From positions 1 to 29,231 of the forward strand of contig JAAVTG010000202.1 in the NCBI GenBank assembly GCA_011947345.1: DNA of 29,231 nucleotides, in the 5' to 3' direction. A program made the translations under genes and the position numbers. The notes below the pieces were generated by a model, which saw only the letters and a list, made by a program, of their open reading frames with translations, searched no databases and was not told the origin of the DNA. This DNA is from Phytophthora quininea. Lineage: Eukaryota > Oomycota > Peronosporomycetes > Peronosporales > Peronosporaceae. The number at the start of each line of letters is the position of its first letter. Position 1 is the first letter of the stretch. Below, one piece after another: positions 8,514-17,369 of this stretch.

Positions 8514-10577
8514 TTAGTTCGTCGCACACTCTTGAATGGCTTGGTGCTCCCCACCAGCTTGGAAGACCAGTCGAATCATGTTGTGCATCGCTCCTTCGAA
8601 CGAGTCCGCAACATCATCCATTTGGTTTTGGTTGCGCGTCAGGATATCTTCCAGCTCAGACTTTGTTGGCGTGTTCTCCTTCCCGCTTGTGGGCGACCAC
8701 AAACGGATTACGTTTTCAATACCGCTCGTAGCGATGCACGCGTCAAATGGATGGGGCTGCACGCAATTCACGATGTCTGCATCGGCGTCAATCGCATTGA
8801 CCAGTTCCCCAGTCGCCTTGTTCCAAACCAGCGCTCGACCGTCGTCACTTCCCGCAATGATATAGGCGTCATTCTTGCCAAAGAACGCAGCCTCCTTAAT
8901 GTCAGTTTGCACATTGCAGTATCCGATATACCGTCGAAGCACGTCGCAGTTCACTTTCGTGCCTGTGACCGGATTGCCCTTCCAAAGCCGTCGTCATCGT
9001 CTGGCAAGCCGTCATCTTCACTGTCGCTGTCGTGTGGGCGTTCGCTCTTTGCTTCTTCGTCACCGTCGCTGGAATCGTCATCCGATGACTGAAAGCTTCG
9101 TCTAGCGCGTCTCCCAGGAGCAGTCGTTGATGCTCCACTCAAAACTGCCGTCACATCGTGTCCATGGTCAGGATACTTTGCCTTATACTTACGAGCCTGC
9201 CATTTCGCTTGTGGTTGCCGCTTTCCTGCGTTGAGAGCATTGATGTACGTGAGCTCCACCTCACGGTCGTTAGCGACAAGCTCCAGCGCCATCTTGCAGT
9301 GAACGGCCGACAGGTAGCTGTCTGCGTTCCACAATCTCCTCAAGTAAGCTTTGGCACAATCGTGGTGGAGCTCCTTGCGTTGTGTCACTGTCAAGTCTTT
9401 GACTGTGAGGGCTCCGCACACCTGGTTCAGCAGCTTCAGTGCCCGCGTATACTCCTGAACTGCAAGGGCTTCCTTCCCTTGTGCATACAGCGTCTTCACT
9501 CCATCAACATGCACTTTCAACGGCAGCTCCGGTTCATCCATGTGGGATCCATTGCGCCATGCCGGCAGCTCGACCTGCTGCTCGCCCTTGTCACTCTTTT
9601 CGAACACTACCGTCTCATTCGAGCCGACTTTAAAGAGATAAATGTGGTCGTTGTGGTAGTTGGCGAGAATCTCCGAGCCGTCGCTGCTGAACTGGATGCT
9701 GGTGCCGTGGGACTTATCGTGCGCGAGCTGCGCCTTCCTGTCACACAGCGCGTCCAAATGCAGATGCGGAGGGGCGAACACTTCTGCGGGGACTGTAGCC
9801 CCCGAACTCCTGGCCGCCGACATGCTCGGCTGCACTCGCAGCATGCGGCGGTCGTAGAGTCTCGTGTAAAAGTCTCCGCAGGCCAGCGCCACTTTGGTCG
9901 GGTCCAACGGGTGGGTCGTCATGCCCATAGCTCTAAGCACTTTCCCCTTCCGATCTCTGCCGAGATTGATCAGCACCCCGGACGTGTCGGGTGTCTCGCA
10001 GCGTCCGCTTGTTCGTGGCAGCGCTCGGAGGTCAAACTGGTACACCAGTCCGTCTTCCGCCGCCGTCCAAAACACTTTGGGGACGGCCCAGCTGCTGCCA
10101 ATGTCCTTGACGCGGTCTCGGTGGACGCGAAAGAGTTTCGAACTGTCCTCTCGGAACGGCGCGTAGTGGATGCGCACGTCATTGTCCATGGCGCCCGAGG
10201 CCAACACGTTATCATCGGTGCCTGGCACAAAGCAGACGGCGAAGATGTTGAGCTGGTGGCCGGACTCGATCACGTGGCGCTTCTTGTGGGTGCGGTAGTC
10301 CCAAATGATGATCTGGTGGTCGTCCGAGCCCGACGCCAGCAGTTGACCATTTTCAGACCACTGCAGCGTGTTGACGCAGCCTGTATGCCCTTGCAGAGTT
10401 TCCTCGCACTGCAGGCGGCGCACGAGGCTGCCGTGGCTCTGGCAGGCGGCGTCGATCACGCGAGCGTTGCCGCGCAGCTCTCGCTCGCTCAGCAGGCGGC
10501 TGATCCCCACGGGGGTGGCTGTACTTCCAGGAGCGGCATGGACGTAGGTGCGGGGCGGCAAGCGTCTCCATGGCCAT
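8514..10577 (-). CDS. WDTC1: WDTC1/DCAF9-like WD40-TPR protein, substrate receptor of CUL4-DDB1 ligases
   Basis: N-terminal WD40 repeats begin LQGHTGCVNTLQWSENGQLL, then ASGSDDHQIIIWD, then FWTAAEDGLVYQFDLR. TPR-like helices follow (VKTLYAQGKEALAVQEYTRA), then an acidic Ser/Asp linker (SSDDDSSDGDEEAKSE) and two final WD40 repeats (IIAGSDDGRALVWNKATGEL and IVNCVQPHPFDACIATSGIE). This order is that of WDTC1 (DCAF9), a DDB1-binding adaptor that presents substrates to CUL4 ligases. The frame breaks at about 8984-8986, where the A3/T3 run needs one more base; then FWKGNPVTGTKVNCDVLRRY joins the YIGYCNVQTDIKEA block. The start is uncertain. The main frame has no ATG at its 5' end (it would begin with TTG at 10561), while ATGs at 10577 and 10571 lie one frame off, so another indel near 10558-10566 is likely. 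Confidence 0.85.
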
Positions 10578-10713
10578 CTACGATTCTGAGAATGCTGTTT
10601 TATAGGCTTGTGGAAACGGCTTCAACATCGAGGAAAAATTCCGTTGACGCGGCAAGAGATTCTAGGCGAGATTTCATTCCTCGATTTCCTAGCTATCCAC
10701 CGCCGTCTTCGAG
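10578..10713. promoter_or_regulatory. 136-bp divergent promoter with an initiator on the plus strand
   Basis: This lies between the WDTC1-like gene (minus) and the small secreted-protein gene (plus). At 10674-10689 the plus strand reads TCATTCCTCGATTTCC, a good match to the oomycete Inr plus CAWTTT flanking element, 25-40 nt before the ATG at 10714. On the minus strand 10582-10596 reads GCATTCTCAGAATC, a weaker initiator-like match close to the ATGs at 10577/10571. Confidence 0.45.
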
Positions 10714-10935
10714 ATGCAACTACAAGCGTTGCTCGTACTCGCAGGCGCAATTGCAGCTCTTCCCAGTGCCGAAGCTGCGTCCATTGACCGGGTCAACTTG
10801 GTGGTGTGGCTTGACAACCCTGCAGTCGATAAACCGATGATGCTGGCAACCACAGCGCCGATGTACGGCGGTTCGAATGTTATCAGCAAACCTCCCAAGG
10901 GGGCCGATAACATCAACGGCACCATCTGTTATTGA
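10714..10935 (+). CDS. short secreted peptide, possibly a truncated secreted protein
   Basis: The 73-residue product begins MQLQALLVLAGAIAALPSAE, a strong signal peptide with a probable cut after AEA (residues 19-21). The mature part has one Cys near the end and a possible N-glycosylation site (NGT). An initiator lies 25-40 nt upstream. After the TGA at 10933 the same frame stays open and protein-like for about 140 nt (KRCFVLKKRNTPKMHYDEGT), so the TGA may be a nonsense mutation or sequence error and the real protein longer. No RXLR, elicitin or NLP motif is seen. Family not recognised. Confidence 0.45.
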   Translation: MQLQALLVLAGAIAALPSAEAASIDRVNLVVWLDNPAVDKPMMLATTAPMYGGSNVISKPPKGADNINGTICY

Positions 10936-11640
10936 AAGAGATGCTTCGTCCTGAAGAAGAGGAACACTCCGAAGATGCACTACGATGAAGGTACAACCAA
11001 AGGGGTTTCACACCATTTTCCAGTTAATGATGATCCAGGAACTGGTCCGATGGGAGCAGCTGACGGACGCAGCTCGAGTAGCCTGGGAAAAAACCGACTT
11101 CGGCGACGCCAATGTACCGTTCACTGACGCCTACTTTGAGCAGTTCCTCCAGGCTGCGTCGTCGTACTACGTCTATAGAGGTCGTTACCGTGGTACGGAA
11201 GAGCATTCAGTCTGGAGTGATGCTGCAATGCTGCTTGAGGTTCTTCTGTACGGATTGACTACGATTCCGGCAACAAAAAGACAGGATGGTTGCGTTCTCA
11301 ATACGAATGCTGGTGATGCTAGTACACAAACGTGGACATTGCTTTGACAGCAACGGAAAAGTGAGATGAATTGAAATCGAAAACCCAGTTTCATTGAACT
11401 CACGCCTTGAGAAACTACTTCCACCCACACTAGTTGTCGAATACGAGATTGGCCCCAGAAACTGCGACCATAGCGTCCCCCGGCATCGTATTCGATTACG
11501 CATGGAACTAAGTGGCAAATCACTTCATCATACGGTGGGAAAAGTGTTGTTGTTGTCGGCCACGATTACGATAATGTCCAGGATGCATATCGCTTCATGA
11601 CTACAAATTCACTAACAGTAAATCACGCTGTAAGCGTTTC
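10936..11640 (+). pseudogene. degenerate coding-like region downstream of the secreted peptide
   Basis: Protein-like segments appear in different frames one after another: KGVSHHFPVNDDPGTGPMGA (about 11000-11060), then ARVAWEKTDFGDANVPFTDA and YFEQFLQAASSYYVYRGRY (11070-11190), then VRIDYDSGNKKTGWLRSQY (11260-11310), then KSVVVVGHDYDNVQDAYRFM (11540-11600). The succession suggests a decayed or indel-ridden extension of the secreted gene at 10714, or a multi-exon gene I cannot resolve. I recognise no domain. Confidence 0.3.
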
Positions 11641-11740
11641 CAGGAACGAACGATAGCAATAATGTTGCAGGCCATCGCCTTACGGGTAAGAAATTAAATA
11701 AAGGCGACAAACTTTGTATATTTCGTAGAATATGGAATAC

Positions 11741-11770
11741 TGACTAACGGTGACTAGCGGTGACTTCTGG
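11741..11770 (+). repeat. three 10-bp direct repeats upstream of kinase 1
   Basis: Three head-to-tail units read TGACTAACGG, TGACTAGCGG and TGACTTCTGG, about 50 bp before the kinase start codon at 11819. A partial initiator match (AGTCATTTTG, 11781-11790) follows. The repeat may be an upstream promoter element or chance. Confidence 0.35.
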
Positions 11771-11818
11771 ACCGATGGTAAGTCATTTTGAAAAAGACCT
11801 GGGAAGCCGCTGACCACG

Positions 11819-13201
11819 ATGCACTACCTCGTGCTGCGAGTTCGGCTGCAGCTTTTGGGGTGGCAGAAGCAACACTTTGCCCCCTTGCTAAAGCTGCTGG
11901 CGCTGGTCTTCGTTGGGGGTGTTTTCTGGAACGTGACAATGACGTCTCGAGCGATCGAGACGGAGACGGCTTCTGTGCAGGTCTCCGAGGTGCATGCGAT
12001 AGCAAACAACAGTCTGCGGGGTCCGATCGTGAGCGAACCGATTGCCCACAGCGCAGAGAGACCGTGGTTCCTGCAGCCCGAGACCTACCGCACAAAGGTG
12101 CGCTCTCTCCAGGGTGTCCGATGGGCTGTGCCTTCGGGTTTTAACCAAGTTTGTGTACTGCAGCGCGGATGTGATTTCTCGGGTGTCGTGGAGCGGTTCA
12201 AGCCCGAAGAGCTGGATGTCAATTGCGACAACATGGATCAGCTGGAGCTGGGCGAATTCGTCGGCAAAGGAGCGTGGCGGGAGGTGTACAAGTCCAACTG
12301 GAAAGGTGTCACTGCGATGTCAGAGGAGTCTTGCTTACCGCAGACGATGATGATTTTGCTTTCTCCTTGCTGCTTTGCAGGCCGACAAGTGGTGGTCAAG
12401 CGCGTGCTGAATAAAATGGAAGGCCAGAAAAACATTCTCCCTCAGCACGTCCAGGAGGTGGCGGCGATCTTCCCTATTCGCAACGAGCCCAACATTGTGG
12501 GGCTAGTGGGGTGGTGCAACACGACGGTGATGGTGGACTACATCCCGCAGACTCTCAACAAGATCATCTTCGACTCGGAGGAGCCCATATCCGTTCGCAT
12601 GGCGCTCGAGATGTCAGGAGACGCTGCTCGAGGACTGGCCCAACTGCACAATGCGCCAGGAGGCCCCTTTGCCCACGCGGACATTAAGCCGGAACAGTTT
12701 CTGGTCGACAGCGAGAACAAGCTCCATCTCAACGACTTCAACCTCGTCATGTTCGCAGGCCCGCGCCATCAGGAGGGAGTGCCAACGAATGAGAAATGCA
12801 CCTTCAAGTATCCATACTCTGGACCAAGTCGATGGCGAGCACCAGAGGAGACCAAGAACGCTCCACTGGACGAGAAGATTGATGTCTTCAGCTTGTCGCT
12901 CGTCATGTGGACAACTAGGTCGCGGACGTGGCCGTTCCACAGGTTGGTGCCTCACGAAGCGTTCGATCGGATGCGGAACGGAGATCGACCTGCAGTGTCG
13001 ACCATGAGCGATTTCCCAACGGAAATGCAGGAGTTGATCGTGAAAGGTTGGGACCAGGACCCCAAGAAGCGACCGAGTGCAATGGCGATGGCCCAAGAAA
13101 TCGACCGCATCCTCAAAAGTATCGAGCAGAGAACTAATGCAACCACAGTTTTAGTCGTCAAAAGTATATGTTTTAATCAGGGGGAAGTTGATCCGTGTTA
13201 A
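11819..13201 (+). CDS. membrane-anchored atypical protein kinase, paralogue 1 (three exons)
   Basis: Inferred exons are 11819-12097, 12164-12305 and 12381-13201. Introns are 66 and 75 nt, and both happen to be stop-free multiples of three, so the unspliced frame also stays open. A single hydrophobic segment, LLKLLALVFVGGVFWNV (about residues 22-40), follows a short basic N-terminus, suggesting a type II anchor. The kinase domain shows GKGAWREV (glycine loop), VVVKRV (ATP Lys), HADIKPEQFL (catalytic loop: Asp and Lys kept, Arg to Ala, Asn to Gln), LNDFN (DFG with Asn for Gly) and WRAPEE (APE). Four NxS/T sites (NVT, NNS, NTT, NAT) fit a lumenal or extracellular domain. Topology and variant loop recall secretory-pathway kinases such as POMK (inference). 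The final codons (GEVDPC, TAA 13199) come from the inserted LINE. Its tandem paralogue starts at 19784. Confidence 0.8.
   Translation: MHYLVLRVRLQLLGWQKQHFAPLLKLLALVFVGGVFWNVTMTSRAIETETASVQVSEVHAIANNSLRGPIVSEPIAHSAERPWFLQPETYRTKVRSLQGVRWAVPSGFNQVCVLQRGCDFSGVVERFKPEELDVNCDNMDQLELGEFVGKGAWREVYKSNWKGVTAMSEESCLPQTMMILLSPCCFAGRQVVVKRVLNKMEGQKNILPQHVQEVAAIFPIRNEPNIVGLVGWCNTTVMVDYIPQTLNKIIFDSEEPISVRMALEMSGDAARGLAQLHNAPGGPFAHADIKPEQFLVDSENKLHLNDFNLVMFAGPRHQEGVPTNEKCTFKYPYSGPSRWRAPEETKNAPLDEKIDVFSLSLVMWTTRSRTWPFHRLVPHEAFDRMRNGDRPAVSTMSDFPTEMQELIVKGWDQDPKKRPSAMAMAQEIDRILKSIEQRTNATTVLVVKSICFNQGEVDPC
13165..13179 (+). repeat. target site duplication, left copy
   Basis: TATATGTTTTAATCA, identical in all 15 bases to 19741-19755, lies inside the 3' end of the kinase 1 reading frame. 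It immediately precedes the 3' end of the minus-strand LINE. Confidence 0.85.
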
Positions 13202-13247
13202 TTAGACTTCTCGAAATGCGAAATGTACATTCACCTAGAATACATGA

Positions 13248-16200
13248 TCATACGTTTGTCGTCGAGTAGATCGGTGGAGCTGTGAGAAGCCCCGAGTCAT
13301 TGAGAAACCACGCGTCGTGGCGGACGGTAAAAATCCGAGGATGTGTTACCATGAAGCGGCGAAGACGAGTCGCAGGTGAAAACACCTGCAGACAGCGTTG
13401 CAGTTCGGATTGCGTTGACGGAGAGGAAGATCGTAATAGTGCTCGGAAATGGGCACCAAATACAGCATAGACGCGAAAGCTGGTCGTGGAAGCTTCTGGG
13501 GGCTGGTGGTCCTCGAATTGGTGTTTGTTGCGTGCTGTCCAAAGCACATAGAGAACAATGGTGCGCATGACCATCCAGAGTGTCGAAAAATGTTCAACCA
13601 GGTCCTTTTGGCAGATTGCCCAAACCGGTTCTTGGAGAGTGGTGACCATAGTCCAGGTCACCGGTCCGTCTAGGATCCCCTCCCAGTCCTGTGCGATCAT
13701 CCTCCACAATGAAGATGCTCGTGCGCAGTCAAAGAAAAGGTGTCGATCCGTTTCAATGTCACTACAGCCGGGATATGCACAGGTCAGGTCTGACGAGCTG
13801 AGAGTGCGTAGGAAATGAAAACGTGACCGTGTCGGGAGCAATTTCCAGCTGAGTCGAAAATGCAGATCTGAGTAGACCGGCAGGACAACACGCCGGAGCA
13901 TCTTCAGAGCTGCGACGGTCTCAACTAAATCTGCTTGGCTGAAATCGTCGACTTGGTAGAAAAGTGGATGGTCACGTACAGGCATTTGAGACGGACCCAG
14001 TAAAGTTTTCATAGCGTCCTTTTGGAGGTGAGGGAATAGCTCCACCTTCGTACTCCTCCGTACCCCGACTAGCGGTAGGGGCAGTGCTGGTGTACAAGGG
14101 CCGTGAAGAGGGCCCGACGGGCCAGTCACCACAGTGTAGATCCGATGTAGATCATAGTACAGATTGTTTAGATGGCGCATCCGGTATCGGATAGGCCATT
14201 CAGGCACTGCCAACAGGAACCGAGCCATAAATGTAGGGGCTTCAGGCCATCCTCCATTCATGAAGTCGAGTAAACACCTACATCCGGTCGCTTCAGCGAA
14301 CTGCGTCCGAAATTGACGTGTCACTCCAGTTTTTCCTAGAAGCGTGAGCGAGGAGTTCGTGTCACGTCCAACAACCAGCAGAGGGTGAGTAGAGTGCCAC
14401 ACGTACGCTCGCAGTAGTGAGTGTTGAAAATGAACCGGATCGACAGAGGTTTCACCCGGCATCCATGAAATAGACGACCACACTTTCCACGTAGACCGCC
14501 ACCACAACGTAAGCGATGCAACGTTCACGAATGCGGATCGAATCGTGTACGGGCAGCTCAGAAAGTCAAACGGAGCCCCAGAAGAACCACCGGGTACAGT
14601 GTGAGCCAGCAGTGCCGAAGTAGTCGCCCGCCAGAGCTCCTCGTTGTCCATGTTTACAAGTTGTTGGAACAGGCGCATCCGCTGAACATCAAAAATCCTC
14701 TGTATCAATGGAATTTGCAGTCCGCCGTTGTTGAAGGAAACATGGCAAATCGAAGCCTTGGCGAGCTTCACGAATCGACGTGACGAGTCCGCACTTCGCG
14801 TCAGGAGGTATCGGTCAACTAGTGACTGTAATCGTTTAATCATAGCTGTCGGCATAGTAAAGTGCGGTGTAAAGTGCCATAAAATCGAGAGAACCATAGT
14901 CTGCAGAATGAGTAGTCTGCCCCGATAGGTACGTGCACGAGCACTCCACCGTGCCAGTCTGGAACCAATCCGTGATTCCAACGACGCAAAATTGAGTCGT
15001 CGCTCACTCCCTGACCAAAAGGTATACCAAGATACTTGACGCATTCCGAAGAATTGAGCCCGATCTGAGAAGCCTGGGCTGATACGCGCTCATCATGGAA
15101 AGTAAATAATTGTGATTTCTCGAGGTTGAGTAGAGCTCCGGAGCCGGCGCAATACGATCGAACAATCTCTACTTGACGAGCCAAGCCCGCGAGAGATTTC
15201 GAAAAGAGGGTGGAGTCATCCGCGAAATAGATTCCAGTAGCGGTTAAGTCAACGGATATCGGAATTCCGAGATCCGGTTGGGCTCGGAGGAGGTTGCCGA
15301 GAGGCTCGATTGAAAGCACAAATAGCAGAGATGAGAGAGGATCTCCTTGCTTGACTCCACGTGTTGGAAACAACGCTTCTTGTAGAGTCCCGTTTAGCGA
15401 TAGTGTCGCTTGGACATCCGAATACAAAAGACGAACCCAGCTACAGAACACCTCTCCGAAACCAGCTCGCTCAAGTATTTTAAACAAGTAATTCCAATTG
15501 ACTCGATCGTAAGCCTTCGCAAAATCCAGAAAGAGAGCGTAACCTTTGCCTCCCCGACGCTGGAGTAAGCTCCGTAGGTCATGGAGAAAGCGTACGTGAT
15601 GATGCAGGGAGCGCCCTTTGACGAAGCCTTTTTGGTCGGGGTGAATTAGATCCGGGAGGAAGCGCTGAAGTCGGTAAGCCAGCGATTTGGACAGGATTTT
15701 TACATCAACTTGCATCAGTGAAATCGGTCGGTAGTTGCCTGGGTCCCTTCTGTCCCCTTTCTTGTAGAGTAATGAGACGCAGGACTTTCGCTGCGACGAA
15801 AGGAGGCGACCGTGGTCCAGTTCGCTGGCAAAAACCACCGATAGAACTTCACCAAAGGCTTCAGGATCTAACATATACAGTGCTGGCCCGAGACCGTCCA
15901 GACCGGGAGCAGAGAGTTTCTTCAGGTGGTGAATTGTCCTCGCCAATTCCCCGCGGTAATCGGCGCGTCCAAAATAGCAGCTTGGGCGTCGTCCAGGCGC
16001 CTTACCACCGAATTCAGGAGTCGATCGGTCATGGTGTTATCAACTCGGGTATCCTCCAACCCATATTTCGGATCGCCAAAGATTGAGCCCCAATGACTTC
16101 TGAAAACAGCACTAATGTCGGCGGGATCATTTGACTCCACTCCAGACTCTAGTACTATCGCAGGAATAGCCGTGGAGCGTAGCACCGTATCGGGTGGACG

Positions 16201-17369
16201 AAAAAAGCTGAGGTTGATGCTTCCATTTCATGTGCATGAAAGTCGAACCCTTGGTCTTGGCGTTGTTCAAGCAAGTGCTGTTGAACTGCTTCCTCTGTCT
16301 CCACAGCCTGTATCAGAGCTGCTGCGGATTCATCCGAATTGCTTGCAGCATGGGCGCGATGGCAGTGGGTAAGATCCCGCTGACATGCAGACAGGAGTGA
16401 GTTGGCTTGGGTACAATCCTGAGCTTGGGCGAGCTGGAGCTGACCTCGAATTCGCCGTTTCCATCCCTCCCAAACCAGACCCGGATTGGGGACTGAGTGG
16501 ATGGTGGCGGCAAGTGTTTGAATATCCTGAACAATTTCTCGTTGTACTGCATGATTGTCCAGAGTTTCTGGCCGAAGCCTCCAATATCCGGCAGATGGAC
16601 GGCGGCGCGCCTCACCGAGAGAGAGACGAACAGCTAGATGATCGCCCGTATGTGGTGCTTGATAGTACTTCGCGGAGTCGAACAGGGTGTCCACCCATGT
16701 GTCAGAGATGTAAATGTAATCAAGACGATTAACCCGTGGAAGTGGGCCGGAGAACAGACGTCGATCAGGAAAGCGTAGTCTCCAGGGGTCGATGACTCGG
16801 AGAGACGCTAACCAGCTAATCAACTCCCCTCGAGTCGTATCCGACAGTTGAGCAGTACCTCTCGAGTCTAGCACCGGATCGACAGCGACGTTGAAGTCCC
16901 CCATCACGATATGATGAGAGGAGTCTTCAAAATGAGTGGGCAAACCCGCAAAGAAACCCACCCGGTCCGTTTGGCGGACTGGGGCATACACATTGTGAAT
17001 GTAGACGGGATGACCATCCACTTCCATTCGTACCAACAGATATCGACCTTCGACGGTAGCCTCAGTAACAACCTTGGCTGTGCCTACCCCAGGTAACTCG
17101 GGGTGAAGCAGGATGGCGACCCCGCCGCTACGTGGACCGATTTGGGCTGGATTGCCGCTGTTACGATCGCTCACAAATACTGTGTGGCGAGAGATAGTTG
17201 AAACATTAAATAAAAACTTGGAGAAGTGATGTGCGTTCCGGAATTTCGTTTCCTGGAGCGCGATGACATGGAACTGCGAGACAACTCGCTCGGAGAGTTT
17301 ACGTCCATTCTGCTTGACTCCGTTCGTGTTGACAGAGAGCAGGTCGACGTTGGTCCACGAAAATTCCAC
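13248..17369 (-). CDS. LINE ORF2: APE endonuclease, reverse transcriptase and C-terminal zinc finger (three frame breaks)
   Basis: ORF2 starts directly after the ORF1 TAA and in the same frame (VEFSWTNVDLLSVNTNG), with no ATG before the endonuclease core. Endonuclease motifs are NTNG, LQETKF, HNVYAP, MGDFNVAVDP, RLDYIYIS and TGDHLAV. RT motifs are NYRPISLMQVDVKILSKSLA, LFLDFAKAYDRVNW, TRGVKQGDPLSSLLFVLSIE, IYFADDSTLF (catalytic F-A-D-D) and VKYLGIPFG. The C-terminal part has CAYPGCSDIETDRHLFFDC, a zf-RVT type C-C-H-C finger; no RNase H is seen. Frame breaks at 16201-16206 (A6), 15949-15952 (C4) and 15009-15011 (C3) are each repaired by one added base. The stop is near 13248. The product performs target-primed reverse transcription (family knowledge). 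Confidence 0.9.

Noticed and set aside
9158..10840. 560-codon open frame on the plus strand
   Set aside because: It lies antisense to the well-supported WDTC1-like gene; its length follows from that gene's GC-rich codons and it shows no domain.
10714..10935. RXLR effector
   Set aside because: The signal peptide is followed by no RXLR or dEER motif within the visible peptide.
13248..13900. RNase H domain at the end of LINE ORF2
   Set aside because: The C-terminal region has a zf-RVT type finger, but no RNase H catalytic pattern could be found.
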